A stretch of DNA of 64,000 nucleotides. It comes from Candidatus Rhodoferax bjergmarkensis. GTDB taxonomy: Bacteria > Pseudomonadota > Gammaproteobacteria > Burkholderiales > Burkholderiaceae_C. The position numbers and the translations under genes were made by a program. Below the pieces are notes generated by a model. The model worked only from the letters and a program-made list of their open reading frames with translations. It had not been told where the DNA came from and made no database searches. Below are positions 26,162 to 35,054 of the stretch, one piece after another (within the stretch, counting starts at the first letter, position 1; each line of letters opens with the position of its first letter). Where the stretch lies: the NCBI GenBank assembly GCA_016708345.1, contig JADJFX010000003.1:248001-312000 (forward strand), written 5' to 3'.

Positions 26162-28057
26162 ATGCCAGTGCCACTTGAGACTGATTCAGAATTTACGCGC
26201 GGTGTGCGTGCCAGACGTTTGGTTCAGATTTCCAGTTTTGTGGCGTTGATTGTGCTCACTGGCATGGTTCCCTATTTCCAAGAGGCGCGTTGGGAGATTG
26301 TGGGTCCTATGGTGTTTGCCGCCCTCATGATGGGGGTTTGCCAGTTGCTCAACCGCAAGGGCCGCACTGATCTTGCCATTGTTGTCCTGCTGGTTTCCCT
26401 TATGGCCACGTCGTCAACGATCATGTGGGTGGCTCGTGGCCTGCATGACCCCATTGTTCTGACCTACCCCGTGATCATGATCATGGGCGGGCTGTTGATG
26501 CACAAGCGGGCCTTTATTGCGCTGCTGGTGAGCATGCTGGTTTACCTTGTGTTACTTGCCCTTGCCACTGAAACCTTCGGGCTTCGTGTCGACAAACCGC
26601 CAGCCACACAGTTCAGTTTGATGCGTGACGTGATCCTTATCCTGCTGATAGGCGGGGTATGTGTGTGGGTCATGGTGTCTGATCTGCATGAGGCACTGGC
26701 GCGGTTGCAAGAGCAAATGGGGAAATCCCAAGAGTCACAAAATCGTTTGGCCTACCTTACTCAGCATGATGTGCTGACCGGGCTGCCCAACCGAACGCTG
26801 GAGCGCGATCGCATTGGGCATGCCTTGGCACAGGCCTCCCGGCGACAGTTGCGCCTGGCTTTTTTGTTTGTTGATCTGGATCAATTCAAGGCTGTCAATG
26901 ATTCGCTGGGCCATGCCGTGGGTGATGAGCTGCTTCAAATGGTGGCCACGCGTTTGACTCAATCGGTGCGCAAGAGCGATATCGTGACGCGCCATGGGGG
27001 TGATGAATTTGTCATTGGCCTGACCGATGTAGGCGATGCACAGGACGTTTCCACCGCTGCAAGCAAAATCATCTCCTGCCTGAACGAGCCTTTGCTCGTC
27101 CGGGGAACCGAGGTTTTGACCTCGTGTTCCATTGGCATTGCCTTGTTTCCAGAAGATGCCAGTGACTATGAATCTTTGTTGCGCCAGTCGGGCATCGCCA
27201 TGAACCAGGCCAAAGAGTCTGGGCGCAATGCCTTGCGTTTTTATGACGCGGCGATGAACGACAAGGTTTTGCAAAATCTGCGTCTGGTATCTGACATGCG
27301 GATTGCATTGAGCCGCAATGAATTCGTGCTGCATTACCAGCCCGTCATGGATTTGGCGACTGGCCGACTGGTCGGAGCGGAGGCGCTGGTGCGCTGGCAG
27401 CATCCCGAGACCGGCTTGGTGCCCCCTATGCAATTCATTCCGGCTGCCGAAAAGTCTGGTTTGATTGTGGAGTTGGGGGCTTGGGTTCTTGAGGAAGCCT
27501 GCCGCCAGTTGGTGGAATGGCAAACGTTGGGGTGCGAAGATTTTGTGATGGCGGTCAATCTGTCAACTGTTCAGTTTCGCCGTGGAGACATCGACAAAGT
27601 GGTGGAAGATGCGCTCAAGCGCACGGGGCTTGCCCCGGCTTGCCTTGAATTGGAAATCACCGAATCAACCTTGATCCAGGACACCGAGAAGTTCATCGAG
27701 TCGCTGCAGCGGCTCAAGGTCCTCGGGGTCAAAATATCGATCGATGATTTTGGCACCGGGTATTCCAACTTGTCTTACCTGCAGCGGTTTGCCGTGGACA
27801 AACTCAAAATAGACCAGTCGTTTGTGATGCGGCTGCAGAAAGGGCCGCAGGACCGTGCGATGGTCACGGCCATCATTCAAATGGCCAAGAGCCTGAACAT
27901 GAGAACCACTGCCGAAGGCATTGAACTTGACGCGGTGCGTCAGGAACTGGTTGGCATGGGTTGCGGCTTGGGCCAAGGCTATTATTTTGCCAAGCCCTTG
28001 CCGGCTGACAAATTTTTCGGCCACATGCGTCAATTGCACGAAAGTCAAAGCGTCTGA
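26162..28057 (+). CDS. membrane GGDEF-EAL cyclic di-GMP protein
   Basis: 631 residues from ATG 26162 (AAGGA upstream; a TTG at 26132 is less likely). Five or six N-terminal transmembrane helices (to about residue 180) form an uncharacterised membrane sensor. The GGDEF domain is intact (RHGGDEFVIGL) and the EAL domain keeps EALVRWQHP, ITESTLI and IDDFGTGYSNLSYLQRF, the metal-binding and catalytic residues. Both synthesis and hydrolysis of cyclic di-GMP are possible. Together with the HD-GYP regulator it gives two turnover proteins in the window. Confidence 0.9.
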   Translation: MPVPLETDSEFTRGVRARRLVQISSFVALIVLTGMVPYFQEARWEIVGPMVFAALMMGVCQLLNRKGRTDLAIVVLLVSLMATSSTIMWVARGLHDPIVLTYPVIMIMGGLLMHKRAFIALLVSMLVYLVLLALATETFGLRVDKPPATQFSLMRDVILILLIGGVCVWVMVSDLHEALARLQEQMGKSQESQNRLAYLTQHDVLTGLPNRTLERDRIGHALAQASRRQLRLAFLFVDLDQFKAVNDSLGHAVGDELLQMVATRLTQSVRKSDIVTRHGGDEFVIGLTDVGDAQDVSTAASKIISCLNEPLLVRGTEVLTSCSIGIALFPEDASDYESLLRQSGIAMNQAKESGRNALRFYDAAMNDKVLQNLRLVSDMRIALSRNEFVLHYQPVMDLATGRLVGAEALVRWQHPETGLVPPMQFIPAAEKSGLIVELGAWVLEEACRQLVEWQTLGCEDFVMAVNLSTVQFRRGDIDKVVEDALKRTGLAPACLELEITESTLIQDTEKFIESLQRLKVLGVKISIDDFGTGYSNLSYLQRFAVDKLKIDQSFVMRLQKGPQDRAMVTAIIQMAKSLNMRTTAEGIELDAVRQELVGMGCGLGQGYYFAKPLPADKFFGHMRQLHESQSV

Positions 28058-28124
28058 TTGTGCCGGGGCTTGCCGGGTACGCTGCAGGTAGGCTGAGTTG
28101 CAGAAGCCCGCGGCACACGGAAAG

Positions 28125-28233
28125 GGGGTTGGGGGGGGGGGGGGGGGGGGAAAAAAAACCCAAGGCGCCAGGGGGGGGGGGGGGGGCGCGGGGGGGGGCG
28201 GAGGGAGAAAAAAAATAGGAAGGAGGGGGGGTT
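28125..28233. other. poly-G low-complexity tract, possible assembly artefact
   Basis: Runs of G (20 bases at 28131-28150, 16 at 28171-28186 and others) broken by A-runs in a 272-base intergenic gap. The flanks TTGCAGAA and TTCTGCAA are inverted, so the tract sits in a potential hairpin. Composition is unlike the rest of the window apart from 31390-31520. I see no gene here. Confidence 0.6.
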
Positions 28234-28329
28234 CTGCAACTAAGCACTAGGTCGGTGGCCATCAGTTGAGCAGGACAAGGTGGCTCGTTACAATCAAAAA
28301 TTAGAAAATTACGCAAGATTCGTGCCTTT

Positions 28330-28959
28330 ATGAAAACCTCTTTCCCCCGGTTGTTGTTGGCTCTGGCACTGTTCTTCAGCGGGGGGCTGGCGGTGGCTGA
28401 AAAGGCCGATCGCAACAAACCCATGAATGTGGAGTCAGACTCCTTGCGCCATGACGACCTCAAACAGGTCAGCGTCTTTAGCGGGCGGGTGGTCCTGACC
28501 AAGGGCACCATCGTCATTCGGGGCGCAACGATCGAAGTGCGCCAGGATCCTGAGGGTTACCAGTACGGTGTTGTGACAGCCGAGCCGGGCAAGCTGGCGT
28601 TTTTCCGGCAAAAGCGCGAAGGGCTGGATGAATTCATCGAAGGCGAGGGCGAAACCATTGAGTACGACAGCCGCGCGGACACCGTGAAGTTTGTCAAACG
28701 TGCACAGCTCAGGCGTTACCGGGGTGCAGCCTTGGGCGATGAAATGACCGGAGGCGTCATTCTTTACAACAACATTACGGACGTCTTCACCATTGATGGT
28801 TCTGTGGCCAAGGCAGGCGCGGCTTCTTCGTCGGGGCGGATTCGCGCCATGCTGACCCCCAAGCCGCAGGACGCGCCGACGCCGGCGAACGCCCCGGCAG
28901 TGCAAGCCCCCGGACCAGTGCTTCGCCCGACCCTGACGCTGGGGGGTGAGAAGAAGTGA
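28330..28959 (+). CDS. lptA: LPS transport periplasmic protein LptA
   Basis: 209 residues with signal peptide (LLLALALFFSGGLAVAE). The body NVESDSLRHDDLKQVSVFSGRVVLTKGTIVIRGA and FIEGEGETIEYDSRADTVKFVKRAQLRRY is the OstA/LptA beta-jellyroll that bridges LPS across the periplasm. It overlaps lptB by four bases (GTGA) and belongs to an lptA-lptB-rpoN run. The C-terminal 40 residues are a Pro/Ala-rich tail. lptC is not visible directly upstream, where a poly-G tract lies instead. Confidence 0.93.
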   Translation: MKTSFPRLLLALALFFSGGLAVAEKADRNKPMNVESDSLRHDDLKQVSVFSGRVVLTKGTIVIRGATIEVRQDPEGYQYGVVTAEPGKLAFFRQKREGLDEFIEGEGETIEYDSRADTVKFVKRAQLRRYRGAALGDEMTGGVILYNNITDVFTIDGSVAKAGAASSSGRIRAMLTPKPQDAPTPANAPAVQAPGPVLRPTLTLGGEKK

Positions 28960-29753
28960 GGCTCGCCGCCGTACTTGGCAAGCCGCCGGTGCGACCGGAT
29001 GTTGCCCATGAAGACAGTCGGCTCGAAGTCAGTCACCTGCAGAAGTTCTACGGCAGCCGGGAGGCTGTCAAAGATGTTTCCCTGGTGGTGCGAAAAGGCG
29101 AAATCGTGGGTTTGCTCGGCCCCAACGGGGCGGGCAAAACCACTTCTTTTTACATGATCGTCGGCTTGGTGCCTGCGAGTGCGGGCACCATCACGATTGA
29201 CGGCCAGTCGGTCGAGCACATGCCCATTCACCGGCGTGCGCGCCTGGGTTTGAGCTACCTGCCGCAGGAAGCCTCTATTTTTCGCAAGCTCAATGTCGAA
29301 GAAAACGTGCGCGCGGTGCTGGAGTTGCAACTCGACAGCCGCGGCCATCCCCTTTCCAAATTCAAGATCGAGAAGCGCCTGACCCGGTTGCTGCAAGACT
29401 TGCGGGTAGACCATTTGCGCGAAACACCGGCCCTGGCCTTGTCGGGCGGCGAGCGGCGCCGGGTTGAAATTGCGCGCGCCCTGGCCACGCGACCCCGGTT
29501 TATCTTGCTCGATGAACCTTTTGCAGGTATCGACCCGATTGCGGTGATTGAGATTCAGCGCATCATCAGCTTCCTCAAGGGCCGCGGCATCGGGGTTTTG
29601 ATCACCGACCACAATGTGCGTGAAACCCTGGGTATTTGTGACCATGCGTTCATCATCAGTGATGGCAGCGTGCTTGCCCAAGGCACCCCGGCCGAAATCG
29701 TGAACGACGCCAACGTGCGCCGTGTGTATCTGGGCGAACACTTCAAAATGTAA
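28956..29753 (+). CDS. lptB: LPS export ABC transporter ATP-binding protein LptB
   Basis: 265-residue ABC ATPase that powers LPS extraction by LptFG. Walker A is GPNGAGKTT, signature LSGGERRRVEIARAL, Walker B FILLDEPFAGIDP, H-loop ITDHNVRETLG. The LptB subfamily is clear from SYLPQEASIFRKLNVEENVRAVLE. It is about 20 residues longer at the N-terminus than the E. coli protein; the GTG start overlapping lptA explains this. Its stop overlaps the rpoN start by one base. Confidence 0.95.
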   Translation: MRLAAVLGKPPVRPDVAHEDSRLEVSHLQKFYGSREAVKDVSLVVRKGEIVGLLGPNGAGKTTSFYMIVGLVPASAGTITIDGQSVEHMPIHRRARLGLSYLPQEASIFRKLNVEENVRAVLELQLDSRGHPLSKFKIEKRLTRLLQDLRVDHLRETPALALSGGERRRVEIARALATRPRFILLDEPFAGIDPIAVIEIQRIISFLKGRGIGVLITDHNVRETLGICDHAFIISDGSVLAQGTPAEIVNDANVRRVYLGEHFKM

Positions 29754-31354
29754 TGAAGCAAGGTCTCTCACTTCGCGTTTCACAGCACCTGGCGCTCACG
29801 CCCCAGTTGCAGCAGTCCATCAAGCTGCTGCAACTGTCCACGCTGGAGCTCAGCCAGGAGGTTGACCAGATGCTGGATGACAACCCGTTTCTGGAGCGCA
29901 CGGCCGATGAGGTGGCGCGCGAAGAATTTGGCTTGCCGCAGGCCGACACACCAGTGCGTGGCGACGATCTTGCGGCTGAATCTGCTACGCATTCTGTAGC
30001 TGATTACGCAATGGAATCAAAGGCTGTGGCTGAAAGTGATACCGAAGTCACGCCGCTCTCCGCGGATGACAGCCAGAGCTGGGAGGGTGATGGCAGCGCC
30101 ACCTTGTCGCCCGACGACAGCGAGTGGGGCGGCGATGCCAAGGCGCATGCCAACAACCTGGGTGGTGATGACGATGCCGACGTCGCTGAGCTGGGCCGCA
30201 TGCAGCAATCGCTGCAAAGCTATTTGCATGGCCAGGCGCTGGCCTTGCATCTGGGCGAAGAAGATGCGGCCGCCTTGCGCTTTTTGATTGAATCCCTGAA
30301 CGACGATGGCTACCTGGAAGACTCCCTGCTGTCGCTGGCCAAAGGGCTGGCCGGTGACGACACCGAGCAGGTCGAACAGCTGCTGCACCACTTTACGGTG
30401 GCCCTGTCCTTGCTGCAAAGTCTGGAGCCTGTGGGCGTGGCGGCGCGCACGCTGGCCGAGTGCCTGAGCCTGCAGCTGCGTGCTTTGCTGGCGCAGCATG
30501 GAGCCGACCCTGCGCAAAAACCGCTGCTGGCGGTGGTAAAAGTCGCCCTTCGCATCTGCACCCACCCGATGGATTTGCTGGCCAGGCGCGACGTGAAACG
30601 GCTGTCGCAACTGTGCCATGTGCCAGAGGCGCTCATTCGTGAGGCCATAGCCCTCATTGCCCGGCTGGAGCCCAAGCCAGGGAGGCGTTTTTGTGATGTG
30701 GAGCGCAACGTGGTGGTGCCAGATGTATTGGTGGTCAAGGTGGGCCACGGCCCACAGGCCAAGTTTCAGGTGCGGCTCAATGCCGAGGTGATGCCCCGCT
30801 TGCGGGTGCATGACATCTACGCCAATGCACTGCGCCAGCACAAAAGCACCGGCAGCGACGCGTCAACCCATGCCGCCTTGCAACAGCGTTTGCAGGAGGC
30901 ACGCTGGTTTATCAAAAACATCCAGCAGCGTTTTGACACCATACTGCGCGTCAGCAGCGCCATCGTTGAGCGGCAAAAAAACTTCTTCACCCATGGCGAA
31001 ATGGCCATGCGCCCGCTGGTGCTGCGTGAAATTGCCGATGAACTGGGCCTGCACGAGTCCACCATCAGCCGCGTGACCACCGCCAAGTACATGGGCACGC
31101 CGTTTGGCACGTTTGAGCTCAAGTACTTCTTCGGCTCCGGGCTGGGCACCGAGTCGGGCGGCAATGCCTCCAGTACGGCGGTGCGGGCGCTCATCAAACA
31201 ATTTATTGCGGCCGAACAGCCCAAAAAACCACTCAGCGACAACCAGATTTCTGAAATGCTCAAAGAACAGGGCATTGACTGTGCGCGCCGTACGGTGGCC
31301 AAGTACCGCGAAGGCTTGCGCATTGCCACCGCCTCCTTGCGAAAAACACTCTAA
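29753..31354 (+). CDS. rpoN: RNA polymerase sigma-54 factor
   Basis: 533 residues. Region I (LSLRVSQHLALTPQLQQSIKLLQLSTLELSQEV) binds activators and core polymerase; an acidic linker (about 60-150) follows; the C-terminal DNA-binding part has HESTISRVTTAKYM and the RpoN box ARRTVAKYRE. It directs transcription at -24/-12 promoters with enhancer-binding proteins. The acidic linker is partly encoded by a dispersed repeat (copy D). It ends the lptA-lptB-rpoN run. Confidence 0.96.
   Translation: MKQGLSLRVSQHLALTPQLQQSIKLLQLSTLELSQEVDQMLDDNPFLERTADEVAREEFGLPQADTPVRGDDLAAESATHSVADYAMESKAVAESDTEVTPLSADDSQSWEGDGSATLSPDDSEWGGDAKAHANNLGGDDDADVAELGRMQQSLQSYLHGQALALHLGEEDAAALRFLIESLNDDGYLEDSLLSLAKGLAGDDTEQVEQLLHHFTVALSLLQSLEPVGVAARTLAECLSLQLRALLAQHGADPAQKPLLAVVKVALRICTHPMDLLARRDVKRLSQLCHVPEALIREAIALIARLEPKPGRRFCDVERNVVVPDVLVVKVGHGPQAKFQVRLNAEVMPRLRVHDIYANALRQHKSTGSDASTHAALQQRLQEARWFIKNIQQRFDTILRVSSAIVERQKNFFTHGEMAMRPLVLREIADELGLHESTISRVTTAKYMGTPFGTFELKYFFGSGLGTESGGNASSTAVRALIKQFIAAEQPKKPLSDNQISEMLKEQGIDCARRTVAKYREGLRIATASLRKTL
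29983..30030 (+). repeat. dispersed double-hairpin repeat, copy D (degenerate, inside rpoN)
   Basis: TGCTACGCATTCTGTAGCTG then ATTACGCAATGG, matching the first stem and start of the second of the repeat family. It lies in frame in the variable linker of rpoN. It is the weakest copy. Confidence 0.45.
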
Positions 31355-31389
31355 ATTTTCGGTAACCCGGCCGGGGTGGTTGTGTTCCC

Positions 31390-31520
<131 letters not shown>

Positions 31521-31585
31521 ATGTTTGCCGGAAATGGAATGACTGCCCGCGCTGGTGCTACCACCCATGTACCTAGGACTCTGCC

Positions 31586-32851
31586 GTGAACCAACTCCAA
31601 CTCTTTTTACCTTGCGCCGCAGGCGTGGAAGATTACCTTGCGCCCGAGGTGCTGCGCATCACCGGCCTGCCGCCGGGTTGCATCACCAAGCAGCGCGGCG
31701 GCGTGGCGGTGCGTACCTCATTTCAGCAGGCCATGCTGCTCAACCTTTACAGCCGTCTGGCGCAGCGGGTGCTGGTGCTGCTCTCGTACAACGAGTACCG
31801 CAGCGAGCAAGACCTGTACCGCGCGGCCAGCAGCGTCGCGTGGGAGCGCTGGTTTACGCCGCGCCAGAGCATCAAGGTGGAAGTCACCGCACAGCACAGC
31901 CCGCTGACCAGCCTGAACTTTGCCGCCCTGAAAATCAAGGACGCCGTGTGTGACCGTTTCCGTGACACATCCGGGGGCGTGCGTCCGGATGTCAACACCC
32001 AGTGGCCCGATGTACGCATCTACGCCCACCTGACCACCGACCACTGCTCGCTGTACATCGACACCTCTGGCGAGCCCCTCTTCAAGCGCGGCTGGCGCGA
32101 AGACAAGGGCGACGCCCCGCTGAAGGAAACCCTGGCTGCAGCCATGCTGGCCGCCAGCGGCTGGGCCGAGGGTGATGAGGACCTGCTGCCCTTGTACGAC
32201 CCCTGCTGCGGCAGCGGCACGGTGGCCATTGAGGCCGCTCAAATCGCCTGCAACATTGCGGCCGGTTCGCTGCGCCAGTTTGCCTTCGAAAAATACCTGC
32301 CATTTCAGGCGCAGGTCTGGTCGGCACTCAAAAAAGAAGCTCTTGACGCCGTGGTGAAGCCCGAGCCAGGCCAGATTCCCCTGATTTATGGCAGCGATGT
32401 GTCGCACCGCATGGTCGATTTTGCCCAGCGCAACGCCCAGCGTGCCGGTGTGGCCGATGTCATCGAGTTTCGCGGTGGCGACGCCCTGCAGCGCATGCCC
32501 CCCATCGACGGTGGCGGCGTGATGGTGCTCAACCCGCCGTATGGCGAACGCATTGACGTTGGCGGTGTGGCCGGGGCTGCCCGCCCGGGCGCTGAAACTG
32601 AGCAAGTGGGCCGCTTTGGCGCGCGCGAGCTGGCGCACACCGAGGATGGCGGCGAGTTTTTCAGCCAGCTGGCCACCCACTGGAAGAAGAATTACGCGGG
32701 CTGGACCGCCTGGGTGCTTACCCCGGACCTCAAGCTGCCCGGCAAGATGCGCCTGAAAGAATCGCGCCGGGTGCCGATGTGGAACGGCCCCATCGAGTGC
32801 CGCCTGTTCCGCTTTGACATGGTGCGCGGCTCTGCCCGAAGCAAAGGCTGA
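31586..32851 (+). CDS. THUMP-domain RNA methyltransferase, RlmL-like
   Basis: 421 residues. An N-terminal THUMP-type RNA-binding region is followed by a Rossmann methyltransferase with DPCCGSGTVAIEA (S-adenosylmethionine binding) and LNPPYGERI, the NPPY motif of N2-guanine or N6-adenine methylation. It matches the N-terminal (RlmL, 23S rRNA G2445) half of the E. coli RlmKL fusion; the RlmK half is absent. The start is a GTG. It lies directly after the poly-G tract. Confidence 0.85.
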   Translation: MNQLQLFLPCAAGVEDYLAPEVLRITGLPPGCITKQRGGVAVRTSFQQAMLLNLYSRLAQRVLVLLSYNEYRSEQDLYRAASSVAWERWFTPRQSIKVEVTAQHSPLTSLNFAALKIKDAVCDRFRDTSGGVRPDVNTQWPDVRIYAHLTTDHCSLYIDTSGEPLFKRGWREDKGDAPLKETLAAAMLAASGWAEGDEDLLPLYDPCCGSGTVAIEAAQIACNIAAGSLRQFAFEKYLPFQAQVWSALKKEALDAVVKPEPGQIPLIYGSDVSHRMVDFAQRNAQRAGVADVIEFRGGDALQRMPPIDGGGVMVLNPPYGERIDVGGVAGAARPGAETEQVGRFGARELAHTEDGGEFFSQLATHWKKNYAGWTAWVLTPDLKLPGKMRLKESRRVPMWNGPIECRLFRFDMVRGSARSKG

Positions 32852-32857
32852 TCCGGG

Positions 32858-33268
32858 ATGATGGTCCTGGACACCAACATCGTGCTGGACGTTCTGGTTT
32901 TCAATGACCCGGCCACGGCACCGCTCAAGCAGGCGCTGGCAGCCAGAAAACCGCAGTGGATTGCCACCAAGCCCATGCGCGACGAGCTGGAGCGGGTGCT
33001 GGCCTATCCCAAAATCGCCGCTCGCCTGGCCTTTTACCAGCTCACCTGCGCGCAGGTGCTGGCGCAGCTTGACGGTATGGCACAGATGGTCGATGTTGCG
33101 TCCAAAGCAGTGGTCACCTGCCGTGACCCCGACGACCAGAAATTCATCGACCTGGCCGTTGCCCACAGGGCTCGCTTGCTGAGCAAAGACCGCGACGTAC
33201 TTTGTATGAAAAAAAGGCTGCTGGCGCTTGATGTACTTGCGCAACCAGCTATCAACTTTGTAGCATGA
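32858..33268 (+). CDS. PIN-domain putative toxin/ribonuclease
   Basis: 136 residues. PIN-domain acidic residues are visible in LDTNIVLDVLVF at the N-terminus, and in CRDPDDQKFIDLAV and LLSKDRDVL towards the end. It resembles the COG1569 'putative toxin of a TA system' family. No antitoxin gene is adjacent; the upstream gene is the methyltransferase, seven bases away. The last 17 residues are encoded by a reverse-oriented dispersed repeat (copy E), so the C-terminus may be recently altered. Confidence 0.78.
   Translation: MMVLDTNIVLDVLVFNDPATAPLKQALAARKPQWIATKPMRDELERVLAYPKIAARLAFYQLTCAQVLAQLDGMAQMVDVASKAVVTCRDPDDQKFIDLAVAHRARLLSKDRDVLCMKKRLLALDVLAQPAINFVA
33216..33265 (-). repeat. dispersed double-hairpin repeat, copy E (shared 3' ends of two genes)
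   Basis: On the minus strand TGCTACAAAGTTGATAGCTG, then GTTGCGCAAGTACATCAAGC and GCCAGCAGCC. It covers the end of the PIN gene and provides the TGA stop of the convergent glutamate-synthase-like gene. Confidence 0.75.
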
Positions 33269-34877
33269 AGGAGTCGCCGCTGGCCCGTGGCCAGGTGTGC
33301 TGGTAGATCAGCGGCAGCGCGCTCAGGTCCTCCTGCAGCAAGGCACCTTCTGGCAGCTGGGTCAAAATCAGCTGCGCCAGCGACTGCACTTTGTGGTCTG
33401 CCGTGCGCCGCACGATGTGGTGCGCCGTGATGTCGCGGGGGTGCTGCACCCCGATGGCCTGCACCATCTCCTTGAGAGCGAACAGCGTTTGCTGGTGAAA
33501 GTTGTAAACCCGGTCCGCCTTGACCGGCACCACCAGTGATTTTTGCCGTAGCGGGTCTTGCGTGGTGACGCCGGTGGGGCAGTGACCGGTGTGGCAGGTT
33601 TGCGCCTGCAGGCAGCCCAGCGCAAACATGAAGCCGCGTGCGCTGTTGCACCAGTCGGCACCCAGCGCCATCAGGCGGGCAATGTCAAAGGCGCTGACCA
33701 CCTTGCCCGCGCAGCCAATTTTGATGCGCTCACGCAGGCCCGCGCCGCGCAGCGTGTTGTGCACCAGCAGCAGGCCCTCTTGCAAGGGCGCACCCACATG
33801 GTCAACAAACTCCAGCGGCGCGGCACCGGTGCCGCCTTCCGCGCCGTCCACCACAATAAAGTCGGGCGTGATGCCGCTGGCCAGCATGGCCTTGACCATG
33901 GCAAACCACTCCCACGGATGGCCGATGCACAGCTTGAAGCCGGTCGGCTTGCCACCCGAGAGTTCGCGCAGGCGGGCTATGAATTGCATCATCTCAAGAG
34001 GCGTTTTGAAAGCGCTGTGCGAGGCGGGCGAAATGCAGTCCATCCCCACCGGCACGCCGCGGGCCGCCGCAATCTCGGGCGTCACCTTGGCACCCGGCAG
34101 CATGCCGCCATGGCCCGGTTTGGCACCTTGGCTGAGTTTGAGCTCAATCATCCTGACCTGCGGATCGCAGGCGTTGGCGGTGAATTTTTCCGCATTGAAG
34201 GAGCCGTCCTCGTTGCGGCAGCCAAAGTAGCCCGAGGCAATCTCCCAGACCAGGTCGCCGCCATGCACCCGGTGGTGAACCGAGATGGAGCCTTCACCCG
34301 TGTCGTGCGCAAAACTGCCCCGCTTCGCCCCCGCGTTCAGGGCCAGGATGGCGTTGGCACTCAAGGCACCAAAACTCATGGCCGAGATGTTGAACACACT
34401 GGCGATGTAAGGCTGGGCAGTGGCTTCGCCAATGGTGACGCGAAAGTCGTGCGAGGCCACCTGGGTTGGCGCAATCGAGTGGTTCATCCACTCGTAGCCC
34501 TCGGTGTACACCGCCAGCTGGGTGCCAAAAGGGCGCTTGTCAGAGTCGCCCTTGGCGCGCTGGAACACCAGCGAGCGCTGCGCCCGCGAGAACGGCGTGG
34601 CCTCGCTGTCGCTTTCAATGAAATACTGCCGGATTTCAGGCCGCACGTACTCCAGCATGAAACGGATGTGGCCAATGATGGGGTAGTTGCGCAAAATCGA
34701 GCGTTTGGTCTGGCACATGTCGTGAACCCCCAGCGCGATCAGCGCCAGGAACAGCAAGGCCGCTGTTGCGCCCACCCCAAACCCCACCAGCGTGAAAATG
34801 CTGAGCAGCAAGCCCATGCAGCACAGGCCAAACACGGTGTAACGAATGGGGTAAATCGAATTCAGGTAGTGCAGCAT
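33252..34877 (-). CDS. FMN-binding glutamate synthase family protein
   Basis: 541 residues from ATG 34877 (MLHYLNSIYPIRYTVFGL). Two N-terminal transmembrane helices are followed by a GltB-like central domain: SFGALSANAILALNAGAKRG, GEGSISVHH, MIELKLSQGAKPGHGGMLPG, VDGAEGGTGAAP and the Cys-rich QTCHTGHCPTGVTTQDP. The glutamine amidotransferase domain of true glutamate synthase is missing, as is normal for this stand-alone family, whose reaction is not established. It converges on the PIN gene with a 17-base overlap. Confidence 0.88.
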   Translation of the reverse strand: MLHYLNSIYPIRYTVFGLCCMGLLLSIFTLVGFGVGATAALLFLALIALGVHDMCQTKRSILRNYPIIGHIRFMLEYVRPEIRQYFIESDSEATPFSRAQRSLVFQRAKGDSDKRPFGTQLAVYTEGYEWMNHSIAPTQVASHDFRVTIGEATAQPYIASVFNISAMSFGALSANAILALNAGAKRGSFAHDTGEGSISVHHRVHGGDLVWEIASGYFGCRNEDGSFNAEKFTANACDPQVRMIELKLSQGAKPGHGGMLPGAKVTPEIAAARGVPVGMDCISPASHSAFKTPLEMMQFIARLRELSGGKPTGFKLCIGHPWEWFAMVKAMLASGITPDFIVVDGAEGGTGAAPLEFVDHVGAPLQEGLLLVHNTLRGAGLRERIKIGCAGKVVSAFDIARLMALGADWCNSARGFMFALGCLQAQTCHTGHCPTGVTTQDPLRQKSLVVPVKADRVYNFHQQTLFALKEMVQAIGVQHPRDITAHHIVRRTADHKVQSLAQLILTQLPEGALLQEDLSALPLIYQHTWPRASGDSFMLQS

Positions 34878-35054
34878 GTTTAGGGCTCCCAGATGGCTGA
34901 CCATACCAGTTGCCACCTGTTTTGCCCAGCGCAGGTGCGGCAAATGCAACAGGCACAGGCAATGAGTTTTGCAGGTAAGGTCTCAGCCCCTGACCGGGCA
35001 GTGCAGAATGTGGGCATTGCCCGTATCCACTGCCACCCACCGCCACCCGCCGCC

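Noticed and set aside
31718..33244. 508-residue minus-strand frame
   Set aside because: Lies opposite the RlmL-like and PIN genes, which carry clear motifs; no domain in the antisense translation.
33558..34883. 441-residue plus-strand frame
   Set aside because: Antisense to the glutamate-synthase-like gene; rich in His/Arg/Gln without motifs.
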